Part shown: positions 1 through 11,126 of the stretch, piece after piece
How the letters are laid out: the number at the start of each line of letters is the position of its first letter
Numbering within the stretch: the first letter of the stretch is position 1
NCBI RefSeq assembly: GCF_000801105.2
Contig: NC_079518.1
Span: forward strand, 11,912,106 to 11,976,105
From: Raphanus sativus
Lineage: Eukaryota; Streptophyta; Magnoliopsida; Brassicales; Brassicaceae
DNA: 64,000 nt
Direction of reading: 5' to 3'
The notes under the pieces: generated by a model
Database searches by the model: none
Seen by the model: the letters and a program-made list of their open reading frames with translations, nothing else
What the model was told of the DNA's origin: nothing
Program-made: the position numbers and the translations under genes

Positions 1-1537
1 TCAACCCTTCTTTCAAGTTTGATCCACTCGCCAATACTATCCTACGGACAGAATGGTCTGGGAAATGTGCTGCTACACGGGCAGAATGAACTGGTGTTTT
101 CACTGCAATCATTGCAGAATGATCTACTCCCGCACTACCGGAGCCTTCTGAGCCCAAGTTTGAGCCTCCAAGTCTGAGAAAAACGGAAGGAGATTCTTGT
201 TTCTTCTCTTGCGACCCGATTCTAGGCTTCTTTGTCTTCCTCCCTTCACTACTTCCTTGCCTCCTTCTCTTTATTGAGAGAGAGCCTTCTGTTCTGTTCT
301 CGTCGGGGTATGGGAGTGCGGTGCCTCCCAACCTTTCAAAGACATTTGGTGGGCTTCGACTACCTTTGCTCGATTTGCTTTCCCGTTTCTCCTCCCTTGA
401 GCCTCCGCTAAGTCGAGTCCTCAGGTCCTCCTCCCCTCCTGTACCAAAGCTACGCTCTCCACTGCCATCAGAGCCGAGAGGGCCTTCCTGACTCCCTAAT
501 CGGTTAAACACTGATGTGCTTTTCCCCTCGTGGCTTTCTGGGTTTGCAGTTGATTCCTCTGTGCTCTTTGACACACCTGAAGCCCCTCTTTCGCCTTTCT
601 GCTTCCATTCCATTTGGGGAGTTGATACAATCCTCTTGCCTTTTCTCTTGTCTTCTTTGCTGCGAGTCTGAGCTTTGCTATTATCTCCTCTTTGTCTGTC
701 TACGAGAGACTGGTTTCTGATGACCACACCCCGTGCTGATCTGTGCTGCAACGCCTCTCTGGCTTTAAACTCTTTTTCCTGCAGCTTCTTTTTTAGGGTA
801 GTACCTTTGCTTCTCTCCTTTTTCTCCTTCTCCTCTATTTGAGTTGTAGAGATTTGCATAGGGCACCTTCCTTGATCATGTGATAGTCGTTTACAAGTGA
901 AGCAGACTTTCAGCAGCTTTTCGTACTCTAGCTCCGTCGGGATGGTAACGCCTGATCTGAAGCGGGCTGTCAAACGAAACTGGAGAGGTTCCTCGGTGTT
1001 GATGTGTACAAGCGCTCTCACATACTCCATTGAGTTTGAATTTTTGGCGTGGAGTTCCACTTTTTCCACTCTACCCAATGGACCAAGAAGGGTCTCCACT
1101 ATCTCCTTCTTCAACATATGAAGTGGGAGACCCCTAACCCTAATCCAGAATGGGATTCTTTGCAAGAACTCTGGAGGTGGGTTGGGGCTCCATTGATCCA
1201 AAGAGACCATCCAACCATTCACGAACCAAGGGCCTTTGGTAAGCACGTGTTTGAGGTCGCCTTCGGTTCTGAAGATGAACTGAGCTCTATTATCGCCAAC
1301 ACCGCGGCCCCTTACACGCTCCTCCAAGCCCCATATCGCCGGTAAAGCCAACACAAGCCCCCCAACCTTGTGAACATAGGGATTGAGACACCGTACAATG
1401 ACACTCAGAGAGTTCTCCTCTATAAGGTCTTCAATCTCCAGATCTGGAATATCCACTGTCGCTCCCTCCTCTAGGAGCTCTAGCTCTTTGAGTTCATCGA
1501 GTAGCGAGGGGTCCTTTCTCTTACGGCTACGATTCAT
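1..1537 (-). CDS. LINE-type ORF1 protein, DUF4283 plus zinc knuckle (partial)
   Basis: Reading the minus strand from an ATG at 1537 gives an uninterrupted frame of 512 codons that runs off the window edge, so the C-terminus is missing. Residues about 40-190 look like the DUF4283 domain (GPWFVNGWMVSLDQW, PFWIRVRGLPLHM). Residues 212-225 form a CX2CX4HX4C zinc knuckle (CFTCKRLSHDQGRC). The rest is a charged, low-complexity tail rich in Lys, Glu, Ser and Gly. Such proteins are nucleic-acid binding ORF1 products of plant non-LTR retrotransposons, or domesticated relatives of them. If this is a LINE, the reverse transcriptase should lie to the left, outside the window. No stop or frameshift is seen in 1.5 kb, which suggests a young or constrained copy. 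Confidence 0.85.
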   Translation of the reverse strand, partial: MNRSRKRKDPSLLDELKELELLEEGATVDIPDLEIEDLIEENSLSVIVRCLNPYVHKVGGLVLALPAIWGLEERVRGRGVGDNRAQFIFRTEGDLKHVLTKGPWFVNGWMVSLDQWSPNPPPEFLQRIPFWIRVRGLPLHMLKKEIVETLLGPLGRVEKVELHAKNSNSMEYVRALVHINTEEPLQFRLTARFRSGVTIPTELEYEKLLKVCFTCKRLSHDQGRCPMQISTTQIEEKEKKERSKGTTLKKKLQEKEFKAREALQHRSARGVVIRNQSLVDRQRGDNSKAQTRSKEDKRKGKRIVSTPQMEWKQKGERGASGVSKSTEESTANPESHEGKSTSVFNRLGSQEGPLGSDGSGERSFGTGGEEDLRTRLSGGSREEKRESKSSKGSRSPPNVFERLGGTALPYPDENRTEGSLSIKRRRQGSSEGRKTKKPRIGSQEKKQESPSVFLRLGGSNLGSEGSGSAGVDHSAMIAVKTPVHSARVAAHFPDHSVRRIVLASGSNLKEGL

Positions 1538-1865
1538 GATACCGTCTACCGAAGGTTTTAACACCTGATTACTGACGAGATACCTAAGAAGTCACAAAGA
1601 CTTAATGAACTGTAGAAACTTGGAGATCTGCCCAAAAGGGAGACCCTTTAGATTACCACTGGAACGATGGACTTGCTTTAATCCCCCATTGAGAGTATTG
1701 CATTAAGGAATTTGATTGCAAGGGTTATAGCAGACTGGATGCACCGACGCTTGAAACTAGTCGCTGATTGTAGAGAAGGCTCGGACTAGATCTGGATACG
1801 AGAGATTTGGTTTGAAACCCTAATCGCCGCCGCCATCGCCATCGCGACAGTCGCGCTTTTCTTCT
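1538..1865 (-). other. Probable 5' leader of the LINE-type ORF
   Basis: Minus-strand sequence upstream of the ATG at 1537. It begins near 1860 with a GC-rich stretch of GCC/GAT triplets followed by a GATTAGGGTTTC motif, and contains stops in all frames. This fits the internal-promoter 5' UTR of a plant LINE. The exact 5' end is not resolved. Confidence 0.4.
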
Positions 1866-2770
1866 AGTACGTTTTCCTTTGATAGACGGTTTATAGATTC
1901 TTCATTTCACTAGTGTGGGGTTTTGCTCTATTTGTTGTATAGGTGGGCACGGTGTTCATCTTACTAAAATTTTTAGTATTTATTTGGTTCGTATTTAAAA
2001 ATATTTAATTTTCTGATTTATTTTGTTTCAAAAATATGGATGTCTAATTTTCTGATATCAAAAAAATTATAGATATTTACAAATATTATACGAAAATCTC
2101 ATCCACTATTATTCAATATAATTAAATCTAGAAAAAAAATTATACTTATCTTCAGAAAACATCTTTTACAAAATATAAATAAAGAGAAAATTTTGTAATA
2201 CACTAACTAAGTTAAGTATCACAATTTAAAAGTACTCTCAATCAAAAATACCACAATATTTGGGTTCAGGGTTTAGTGATTATTGTTTAATATTTAGTAT
2301 CTAGAGAGTGGGATTGGATCTATAAACTTGTATAAATAGTTTTTACATTTATAAATAATTTAGGAGAGTTAATTTATCTTTTTCATAATAATTTGAAGGT
2401 ATTTATGGAAATGATTATCATTTAGAAGTAAATTTGAAAATGATATCAAATCGAGGTAAAATTAGAATTCTCATTAAAATAAAAAGTAAAAATTAGTGAA
2501 ATTATATGTTCTATAAAATTTTTAAAATAATTATTTTTATGAGACATACAAATTTAGAAAATTGTAGTTTTTATAAAAGATTTTATATAATTGTATTTTT
2601 GTGTTTCAAAAAAAAAATATAAAAGATTTTATATTCCTTTTATAATTTAATAGATTTATAAGTTTTCTATAAATAAAAATTAATAAAAATTATACGTGAA
2701 ACTAATAACTATATAAACATAGATTTATAAAAGATTCGGAGCGGACCGGATATCGAACTCAATATTTTTT

Positions 2771-3239
2771 GGGGAATTTTCAAAAATACCACTTTCAAGA
2801 TACCATTATTCATCTTTACCACCACTAAACACACATTTTCAATAATACCTTATTTATTAAAATGGTAAAGACTCTTATATCTTTGTTTTTATATGTTTTT
2901 CAAAATTCTAATCCCAAATTCTAATTCCTAAACCTCCAATTCTAAACCCTAAACCCAAAATCTTCAACTCTAAACCCTAAACCCTAAACTATATACCCTA
3001 AATTCAATATCCTAAACCCTAAACCCTAAAGTCTAAACTATAAACCCTAAATCCTTAACTCTAAACCCTAAATCTTAAACTCTAAACCCTAAACTATATA
3101 CCTTAAACCCTAAAACATCAAATCTAAACCCTAAATCCTAAACCTTTAAATGTAGATCCTTCATTAAAAGTAGTGGTAAAAGTGGTTAGTGTAAACATGA
3201 AAAGTGGTACTATGGAAATGGTATTTTTGACAATTTCTC
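2771..3239. mobile_element. Non-autonomous MULE with 9-bp TSD
   Basis: The ends are inverted copies: the left reads GGGGAATTTTCAAAAATACC and the right, reverse-complemented, reads GAGAAATTGTCAAAAATACC. Directly outside lie identical 9-bp repeats ATATTTTTT at 2762-2770 and 3240-3248. A 9-bp duplication is the signature of Mutator-like transposition. The 469-bp element has no ORF; its centre is a degenerate telomere-like repeat. Confidence 0.85.
2930..3150. repeat. Degenerate telomere-like (CCCTAAA) repeats
   Basis: About twenty imperfect CCCTAAA units, mixed with TCTAAAC, CCTAAAT and ATATACC variants, fill the middle of the MULE. They are inside a transposon, so they are not evidence of a former chromosome end. 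A similar block lies at 38737-38960. Confidence 0.8.
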
Positions 3240-3439
3240 ATATTTTTTTAATATTTATGATTCAAAACATAGTAGTTTTAAATATATTTTTTTGCTACAA
3301 AAGGTTAATATATATTTGAATATTTTGAATTAAATCAAAACGTATAATAAATCGAATTAAAATGAATAGATAAAATGCTAAGCCCTATTTGTTGTATGAG
3401 TCTTTTTCGGCTAAATTACTTTATTAATTATTATCAATT

Positions 3440-3900
3440 GTTACAATATTCTGGAGGACACAATTCATATGCACCCCAATCTTGTGGGCTAGTAATTGCA
3501 AATTTAGCTAATGTATCTTCACATGAGTTTGAGTCACGTTTGCAATGTAGAAATTTAATCCTCTCGAAATGCTTCCCCCATTCCATAATAGTTGTTAGCT
3601 GCGTACAAAGTCTCAGGTTTCCTTCCTTCTTTATCTATAATTGATGTCAGTAGTGCATTATCACCCTCAAATATAAGATTCCTATATCCCAGAGCCCATG
3701 AGGCCATGACATTTGCATTGCCCATAACAATGCATTCGCTTAAGCCTCCAAAATCGTCTGTCGTCCTTCAAATTTTCCATAACCGCTGTGTAGAAAAATT
3801 CCATTGCTACTCCTGATTATCCATCCCATACCTGAGTTTAGTAAAACTGCGTGAGACGTCATAGTTGCATTTGATCCAGCCAAGAGGTGGGATCTCCTCT
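3440..3900 (-). pseudogene. RNase H-like (RVT_3) retroelement remnant
   Basis: Minus-strand translation in changing frames shows the order expected of a plant LINE RNase H domain: PPLGWIKCNYD at the start, then SSNGIFLHSGYGKFEGRQT, then ANALLWAMQ, then NLIFEGDNALLTSI and finally HCKRDSNSCEDTLAKFAIT. At least two frameshifts and a stop break it, so it is dead. A sequence after the domain with TAATAAAGTAATTT could be the old 3' end. It cannot belong to the ORF1 at 1-1537, because it lies upstream of that ORF on the same strand. Confidence 0.7.
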
Positions 3901-5340
3901 ATTTAGTACTCCTTCGATTTGTAATAGATAATCCTGATAAGGAATCATTCTCTCCATAGCTTATTTCAGTACACTGAACCCATTCAGTTACATCTAAGGA
4001 AACCTGGTTAAATAGAGTATCAATTATGCGTCAGTATATTATTTGACTAGTCTTTGACGATTATGTCAAGAGCCATTTTCCACCGTTCGATGTTCAAACT
4101 CAAATCAGGTTTTGATACGTTGATCAAAGACACTATATGCCCTTTGGTTAAGCGTCGTCAAAAATCCTCATTTGTCTTTATTCTTAAAAGTAGTTTTTTT
4201 TTTGTGTTGCGTTCGAATCGTTACAACCCGTAACTGATGTCAGTTTCTAACGTACGCTCTTTTTGTAAAAGAAAATGTAAAATTTTGATATGATCGTTTT
4301 CGATTTTTATTTTAATAGAGTTTTGAAAACTTAATAAGAAAAACTTTGTTTATGTAATAGTAGTTAACACCATCACTTATATCAATTTCTAGATATAAAA
4401 TTAGTGAATAAGTAAATTACATAGAAAAATGAAAAACAAAATAAATTTAGTTAAATTATGTGTATTTTCAATTTTAAATTTGTGAAAAAATTTGAACAAC
4501 ATTTATAATGAGATGGTTGAAGTACTAAATTAAAGCTACTAATATTCTAAAACTAAAATGCTGCTTAGATTTGAATGATATCTAGTCAATTTTTTGAGTA
4601 AACTATAATTAGTTATTTTTTTAAAAATATATGTTTTTCTAAAATATTTTTTTTTTGATTAAACGACAATTAGATACATCCAGAATAAATAAAATACGTT
4701 TTATAATAAGCTAAATGATTTATAGTGCTATATTAATCAGAAATTTTAATTTTATATCTAGTCAATATGTGCCTAAAATCTAAACTTGTAATATTTATTT
4801 TTGTCAACAATTACAGACTCCAAGGGGGTTATTGGTAAGTGAATTCTCATGAACTTTGAATATTTTGAAATTCCATTGTTATTGGTTGGATTTCAAAATT
4901 TTTAATAGAATCAATTGTTAACTTATAATATATTTTATAAAATAGTGAAAATTATGTTTTTGTGGTAAAATATAAAATCAAAACTAAGAAAAACATAAAT
5001 GGTGCTTTATGATGAGAATGAAAAAGAATTAATTATTTTGTTGTCAGTTATCCAACTAAATGATAAAGGAGTAATATTTTGAAAGTAATAAAATAGCATT
5101 TTCTTTAGTACAATCTTAAAAGTAGTTGAATTGATATTTCTAGTCGCTCCATATTTTTGGCATTATATTGTTTCTGCATATATATTTTTCAATCTGTTAA
5201 TAGTTAGCCTTTGACGTCAAAAAAAATTCCGTTAATAGTTAAGATGAATTTTTTTTGCATCTATGAAAAAGATTTGCGGAACCAATGAAATTAAAGTGGG
5301 ATTTTTTTCTGTTTGAAAATAAATAAATAAACAAAATATA
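3901..5340. other. AT-rich intergenic stretch, no gene seen
   Basis: Stops are dense in all frames. There are many A/T runs and scattered TE-like pieces, for example a GGGGGTTATTGG motif near 4823. Nothing can be assigned with confidence. Confidence 0.5.
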
Positions 5341-5351
5341 AAAGTACAAAA

Positions 5352-5388
5352 AGGCCCAATAAAAGCCCACATTAAGTTGCTTATAAAT
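5352..5388 (+). promoter_or_regulatory. Promoter of the AT-hook gene: GGCCCAAT and TATA box
   Basis: GGCCCAAT (5353-5360) and GCCCAC (5365-5370) are site II-like motifs common in plant housekeeping promoters. They precede a TATAAAT at 5382-5388. The purine-rich leader that follows and a good donor at 5601 support transcription starting near 5410. Confidence 0.5.
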
Positions 5389-5409
5389 CGGAAGGAGAAG
5401 GTACGAAAC

Positions 5410-6119
5410 CAAACGCCACAGAAACCGCAAGAGAAGAAAAACTTTAAAGAGAAGAGGAAGAAGCAAAGGGAGGAGGTAGCCAAAGAAGAATATCAAAATA
5501 CACTCAAATGCTTTCATTTGTTATCTTATTTTGAGAAAACATATAATTCTCCAACCTTTCGAACCACTACTACGTTTGGTTCACGTCGCTTGGTCCAGAG
5601 GTAATCATAAAACACTTATCGTTTCTCTACTCAAATTCCAAAATAACTAATTTCGTGTAGCATTTTGATTTATACTTTATTCATAATCTGAATCAACTTT
5701 CTGAATTTTAGATTCAGATTTATCATTGAATAAATTTATTTTGATTTGTTTTCATTATTTACTTGGAAATAATATTCTGATATACTTATCTGTTCTAACA
5801 AATAATATAATATTCAGTTCATACAGAGGTTGATATTCTGAGTCGAAAGAGTTCATTGTTCTTCTCTTGATCCTTAGGATTTCTACTATGTTCTCGTTTG
5901 GTAGTGAACGTGTTTCATAGTTCCGTTGAAATTACTTGTAAAACTAGATTGAATCTGTATAAAACCCTAGAATGTTAGTAGATTCATTTATTTTTGTTCA
6001 AAGTTTTGTAGATTTTTTTTTTTTTGATGAAATATGTAACGTACATCTTTTTTATTTTTATGTAATGTAGATTTGATATTTATTAATCTCATGTTCTTGT
6101 ATTTGTTTTCCTCTTTAGA
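5410..6119 (+). other. 5' UTR exon and leader intron of the AT-hook gene
   Basis: A purine-rich leader ends at CCAGAG followed by a donor GTAATC (intron from 5601). A T-rich tract and an acceptor CTCTTTAG end at 6118, two bases before the ATG at 6120. A leader intron just upstream of the start codon is common in plants. The internal ORF at 5377-5604 is not similar to any known protein and is probably leader only. Confidence 0.6.
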
Positions 6120-6938
6120 ATGAATCCGTTCATCGTATCCTCCACAAGCTCACCTCCTCCTGTTGCTAATCATCTCGCGGCGAAGCGAAAGAGAGGCCGT
6201 CCACGTAAGGATGCATCCATGACCCAGCCAGAAAGTTCTCGAGGGACGACTCCAAAGGAGGTCGTTAATCTGGTTGGTAAGACTGTGTCTGGTGTGGTCG
6301 AAGGATCTTTCGAAGCCGGGTTCATGATTAATGTGAAGGTGAAAGACAGTGACAAGAGACTGAGAGGTCTTGTGTTCGCACGTGGGAAAGTCGTTCCTGT
6401 GACTCCAGAAAACGACGTGGCTCCTCATGTCAAAATGATCGTAAGAGAAGAGATCAAGAATCAGACAGATGATCGTGATCAATCTCCTAATGATCAGACA
6501 GTGAAAGATGCTGTCGCTGACTCGGAGATGTCTGAATGTGCACGAGCATTGTTTTTACTGCCACATGGAATAAATGGAGAAGACCCCAAGGAAGTTACGG
6601 AAGAAAGAGAAGCTGCTACTTGTTTGGTGGAGTTTTTTCAAACTCCAGAGACGACCACAGTGACTGCTCAACATAGTCTTGTCATGGCACGGAAAGAGAC
6701 CAACGAGCAACATAGATCTCCTGGTGAGGCTCGTGGGTTTGATCTTACGGCGGAGGAACCGTTTCATCCGGTAGAGGAAGTACCGCCAGAGCTTCAGCTT
6801 GGACTTGGGAACAAGACAATATTGAGGGGAGACGACAACAAAAACAGCACCGCAATGGAGATAGATCCTAAAAGCTCTGTGTCCAGGAATGGCTTCATAG
6901 CGAACTTGTTTAAAGGAAAAGAAAAGGTCGACTATTAG
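6120..6938 (+). CDS. AT-hook DNA-binding protein (At4g21895-like)
   Basis: A 272-aa protein in one coding exon. Residues 22-30 are KRKRGRPRK, an AT-hook with the RGRP core that binds the minor groove of AT-rich DNA. Residues about 48-108 form a conserved block (VGKTVSGVVEGSFEAGF, RGLVFARGKVVPVTPENDVAPHV) that I recall from a small family of Arabidopsis AT-hook proteins including At5g54930, At5g52890 and At4g21895. The rest is acidic and probably disordered, ending in a basic NLFKGKEKVDY tail. It is probably nuclear. It sits next to HSP15.4, as At4g21895 does in Arabidopsis apart from an intervening gene. The specific target and role are unknown. Start choice: first ATG after the leader intron. 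Confidence 0.85.
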   Translation: MNPFIVSSTSSPPPVANHLAAKRKRGRPRKDASMTQPESSRGTTPKEVVNLVGKTVSGVVEGSFEAGFMINVKVKDSDKRLRGLVFARGKVVPVTPENDVAPHVKMIVREEIKNQTDDRDQSPNDQTVKDAVADSEMSECARALFLLPHGINGEDPKEVTEEREAATCLVEFFQTPETTTVTAQHSLVMARKETNEQHRSPGEARGFDLTAEEPFHPVEEVPPELQLGLGNKTILRGDDNKNSTAMEIDPKSSVSRNGFIANLFKGKEKVDY

Positions 6939-7940
6939 TTTAAAACTCTCTCTTTTATATTTCAGACTCTTCAATACATTCCTTCTCTCTTTTGTTTCAG
7001 TACTTTGTATTATCAGACTTCAGTGTTTGTTGTAAAACTTTTTTCTTCTTGTTATAAAAACATCTGTTTCTGTTTACTTTGCCTTCTTCTAGAAATTTAA
7101 TTTTATCTGAATAGAGCTACAAGAAAAAACATTGGATGAAGCATAAGAAAATTAATATTGATGGAAGTACATGTAAATTAAACAAGACGATTTTGAAGAA
7201 ACGAAGGTATGATGTTCTAGACCTAAAACGATATCCTTTTAAAACAAAGTTTACATGACAAATGTTTCTATGCTAACGACAAATTTGTTTAACGACAAAT
7301 TTGATTAGAGGCTAAAATCATGTATCACAAGTTTAGACCTCTTTTCCAAACGACGCACATGTCTACTGTTCTATAACTTCTTAATCATTTTTAAAAAGAT
7401 TTGATAAACCAGTTAACCCCACAGAAGTTTCGTGCAACACTTCGATGGGTCCTGCAGTATCTTTCTTCTGTTCCCTCTCGTCTTTGAAAATTTTGAATTT
7501 GGTAAAGATATACTCAATATCTAGTCTAGCTGCAACTTGCGAGGTTGAACCAAATGAGTGGCTAGAAATATATGAATGCGAAATAATTATTTTATTATTA
7601 TTGACAAGTACTACTAACCACTAAACTAATACTAAAAGAAAAAAAATTATTTTCAAGAAACCATGGTATTATTATTAGTTAGTGGTCAGTGACTCTAATA
7701 CTTTTATTATCCAATCAAATGCACCCCATCAAAACTTCATAGTACAAGCATTTTTAGCAATTATTTCTTTTTGAAGAATATATTAAAAAAACTAACACTT
7801 CAGTTCAGTCGACAAACTATTGCTTTTTCTCTTTCTAATAATATAATTTTTTCATTGTTTTTTATTTAATTTTGTTTTATTTATCATCGACTTTTCAAGG
7901 TAGACAACAAGTTGCTCAACTAGTTCAAGTGGTGTCGATT
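6939..7940. other. Intergenic region between AT-hook and HSP15.4 genes
   Basis: AT-rich sequence with the 3' UTR of the AT-hook gene (to about 7080) and then the HSP15.4 upstream region. No ORF or clear repeat is seen. The PPR gene that I recall between these two genes in Arabidopsis (At4g21880) is not present here. Confidence 0.5.
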
Positions 7941-7943
7941 TAG

Positions 7944-7952
7944 TATAAATAG
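7944..7952 (+). promoter_or_regulatory. TATA box of HSP15.4
   Basis: TATAAATAG lies 46 bp upstream of the ATG at 7990, so the 5' UTR must be short. No clean three-unit heat-shock element was found nearby. Confidence 0.6.
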
Positions 7953-7989
7953 GAACTATACTTCAAACTAACCAATCCAAGAAAAGTAA

Positions 7990-8487
7990 ATGGATTTTCA
8001 GACAATTCAGCCGACACAATGGGAGTGTGTTCAGTCTTCTCAATCTCTAAGTGGCAACCAAACTCCTCAAGAGAATCGTATCCGCTGGTCTCAGTCTCCA
8101 GATTCTCACACTTTCTCTGTTGATCTTCCTGGTAATAACCACCTATAGTATATTCATTACAAACTTTGCATATTTATCTTTTTTGCACATGTGTTGTGTT
8201 TTTCTTTTTTTTAATCAGGTTTGAGGAAGGAACATATAAAAGTTGAGATCGAGGATTCAATATACTTAGTCATACGAACGGAAACAACAGAGATAAGATC
8301 GCCGGTTAGGAGTTTGAAGAGGAAGTTCCGGTTACCTGATTCGATAGATATGATCGGAATATCAGCTACTTATGAAAACGGTGTGTTGACTCTGATTGTA
8401 CCAAAGAGGGTTTTGCGAAGGAGAAGTTTCTTCATTGATCCTTCTGATGTTCCCGAAAGTCTTCATGTTCTTGCAAGAGCTGCTTAA
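7990..8487 (+). CDS. HSP15.4: 15.4-kDa class V small heat-shock protein (HSP20 family)
   Basis: Exons 7990-8131 and 8219-8487, joined at G|GT with a GTAATA donor and a TTAATCAG acceptor, give 136 aa. The protein closely matches what I know of Arabidopsis At4g21870: RWSQSPDSHTFSVDLPG, KVEIEDSIYLVIRTE, then RKFRLPDSIDMIGISA, the alpha-crystallin signature GVLTLIVPK at 102-110, and SDVPESL near the C-terminus. Small HSPs bind unfolding proteins and hold them for refolding; class V members are usually cytosolic or nuclear. There is no signal peptide. The 87-bp intron splits the domain at its first strand. The protein appears intact and full length. The neighbouring AT-hook gene supports orthology. 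Confidence 0.93.
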
Positions 8488-9925
8488 AACAAGCTTTCTT
8501 TTTCCTTTTGATCTTTGCTTTTCAAAGTCTGTTTTTCAACTAGTTTAATCTTTTTATTGCCTCTTAACCGTTATGTGCATTTTTATATATCAATACAAAT
8601 CCTAAGTGTCTTATATGGTTACATGTTATAGAAAACACATATTGGTTTAATGTTATTAGACTCGGTCTATATTTCCCTTTGATTTACTATTTCAGTACTT
8701 GTATCCACACTCTCATTTACATTTAGTGAAGCTTTCTAATTAGATCTAAACGAGTTTGCTAGATCTGAAAACATGATAGTGGTTTGATCCCTTCAATATC
8801 GAGTTTATTGGTTATGTAAACACAAACACATAATTACTTTTGAAATGTTTGAGGCCTAATATCATGTTGGTGAACAGTCAAACAGCATAACAGTGGCAAA
8901 GCTTGTTTTATGGAGTTAGTTAGGGAAAAGAATGGGACCAAATCCGACCTCCATTTCATTCATTCTTTTACCTATTTGTGAGGCTTACTTAACAGTGAAT
9001 ACAAAGTGACTGACAGACTGCTTGCTTCACGGCTGGTTATTGCAACAGCCGAATCAAATACTAGTTTGAAACATCCAATTTTTAAGAGATAGTACACATA
9101 AACTATACTGCTTCCAAACTACTGAAAACCAAATACATAATTTAATACTATATTATTTATAAGCCCCAAAATTTTAGGATTGACCATGGACAATGCCCAT
9201 CTACAACACAAAGACTGATCATTGATCAGCTTGGAGACTAGAGAGTTACCGGAATAAACAAAAGAGTGTAAATACCGCATTTGAGTCGCAATAATAGGTA
9301 AAGTTTCTCATAGGAGATGTGATATCTAGTTCTTGGTGCAACTTGTTGAACTTAAAATTAAACTAGTTGCACCAAGTTTTTGGAAATGGAAACTGATACC
9401 AGTACATATACTTGTTCAGGAACCAATACTATAATTGAAAATCATATAGCAAACCATCAGATAGAGAGAGATTAAGAATATTTTGCAGCTAAAACTTCAC
9501 TTTTTATTACATAAATAAGCTTGGAATTAAAATCTAGTCAACACACCCAAAAATAGATCTAAGACGGAGTTGGGTCTAAGAAGCAGCTAATCCCTATTAA
9601 TGTGTTAAAAACCAAATGCACAGTCCAGAAACAGAGAAGGTTAATAAGAGGATGATCGAGTAGTGTAAGACAGAATTGAACACTGAATTTGGAGGCAAAT
9701 AACGAAAAAATAAAATTTTATATTGAACAATCAGCCAATGTCTTTTGTCATACATTGCAGAATAAAATTTCAAAAATGTGAAATGAAAATGTCTTGAAAT
9801 GATGAAGATCAAAACTAGCGTGCAAAGTGGTATACTATTCATTTTCCAAATATGTAGTTTAATTTATGAGGCCATTATTTATGAAACCATGAAAGAAATT
9901 ATAAGATCATCAATAAACAAGTTAA
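8488..9925. other. Intergenic region between HSP15.4 and the minus-strand gene
   Basis: AT-rich sequence with no supported gene. It contains a short hairpin (see 9332-9376). The ORF at 9597-9842 on the minus strand has no family resemblance and ends in low-complexity hydrophobic residues, so I do not call it. Confidence 0.5.
9332..9376. repeat. Small hairpin, 12-bp perfect arms
   Basis: CTTGGTGCAACT at 9332-9343 is perfectly inverted as AGTTGCACCAAG at 9365-9376 with a 21-base loop. It may be the remnant of a MITE or a structured 3' element. No function can be assigned. Confidence 0.6.
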
Positions 9926-11126
9926 TCATTTGTGATCCTTCAAACGGGTTCCCGATTTCGTAGCGACTGTGCGATTAGAAACCGTCACATTGATATCAAT
10001 ATTCTTACGCTGTGAAACTCTGTTTGAGACATGACCGTTACTCTTTAAACTCTTCTTAGCTTTACTCTCTTCGCTTTTGTTTATGCTTCCAATCAATGCG
10101 TCATTATCTAAAGAAGAAAATTCCAAAGCAAAAGTCAATGTTTTCCCTATACTGAGTCCATGTGTATAGTAAAACTATATCAATGTAGACATACTCAAAG
10201 AATTATTAGGAGATCCCTTGAGTTTTTTTGTTCTTTTTTGGACACAAGAGATCCCTCGAGTATATTTTTTTTGTAATTATCTATGAAAGTAAGCAATTTT
10301 CCATATGGTAAAACTACAATGTACATATATGCAAATAACTTGTTAATCAAGTTTAATTAATTATTATTTTTGTAAATAAGCCTATTGCCTAATGAATAAA
10401 TGGATAAAAACTATTATACTATTTAGATTTATTTTCCAAATTTATCATGATATCTAGATCTCCTAATGAAAATATCTACATTACATACCAGGACTTGATA
10501 CAACAGCGCGTGGGCGTAACACAGAACTAATTTTGTGTTTTTGAATCCGTTCGATTTCAGCTCCCCTGATCTGCTTTTTCATGTCCTTGGATTCTCCTTC
10601 CGGCATGAGGACACTTGGTATGTATATCTTAGGAATCTTTGCCACAATTATATGCAAATCTTCTTCTTTCTTATTCTCTGTGAAGATGAAAAGTAATAGA
10701 TTGGATTAGCAATTTCTAGTAATGAAACAACCGAATCAGTAAACCTAATCAGTAAATCTATCAAATATAATTTACCAAGTCAATGTTCCTAAACATTAAA
10801 GTAGATAACCTAGTCAACCCTAATCATCTAGCTCTAAAACTTATAGAAAGTTAAACTTAGAGGAGAAAAAAGGCAGAAAGAAATCACCAGAGGCACGAGA
10901 TTGGAGATAAACCGAGTTCAGAGAAGAACCACTTTCCTTGCAGTTAACAGTTTTGTCTTTTGCTTTAACGCTTGGATACACTACGAAATTCCAAGAAAAA
11001 AAAACGGGGAAAGTTAGGTAAAATAATCTGATTTAATTTCATCACAAAATATATAAAAAAACTGAATCGAAACCGATGGGCGAAAAGAAACGATGAAACA
11101 TAGAAAAAGTTTCGAGCAAACCCACT
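9926..11126 (-). CDS. Uncharacterised multi-exon gene
   Basis: Three exons fit together in phase on the minus strand: 10980-10888, 10677-10489 and 10107-9926, with GT donors (GTGATT, GTATGT) and AG acceptors (TTCACAG, TTCTTTAG). They encode a basic, Lys/Ser-rich protein of about 155 aa that includes DLHIIVAKIPKIYIPSVLMP, IRGAEIERIQKHKISSVLRP and the C-terminal TKSGTRLKDHK. An upstream exon ending at 11126 (codons KNDQLEPKLA) joins in phase but has no ATG. Joining its last A to TG of the next exon creates an ATG, so the start codon may be split by an intron. I do not recognise the family. By position it could be the uncharacterised gene recalled next to HSP15.4 in Arabidopsis (At4g21865). The in-phase splicing supports a real gene. 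Confidence 0.6.

Larger units (their letters stand above)
1941..3384. mobile_element. AT-rich DNA element with 13-bp flanking repeat
   Basis: The 13-bp word CTATTTGTTGTAT occurs at 1928-1940 and again at 3385-3397, bracketing an AT-rich block. The block starts AGGTGGGCAC and ends ATGCTAAGCC, so its ends are weakly inverted. No coding potential is seen. The start resembles the element at 18682-19373. The superfamily is uncertain: a MULE-like element is likely, although 13 bp is longer than the usual 9-11-bp MULE duplication. It hosts a younger element at 2771-3239. Confidence 0.55.

Noticed and set aside
2930..3150. Telomere or chromosome-fusion site
   Set aside because: The repeats are degenerate and lie within a MULE with target duplication, so a transposon explains them.
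5232..5517. Minus-strand frames of 83-92 codons over the AT-hook leader
   Set aside because: They are hydrophobic, low-complexity readings of the purine-rich 5' UTR of the plus-strand gene.
6150..6974. Minus-strand frames of 110 and 139 codons
   Set aside because: They are shadows of the AT-hook coding exon, with no domain and no promoter on that strand.
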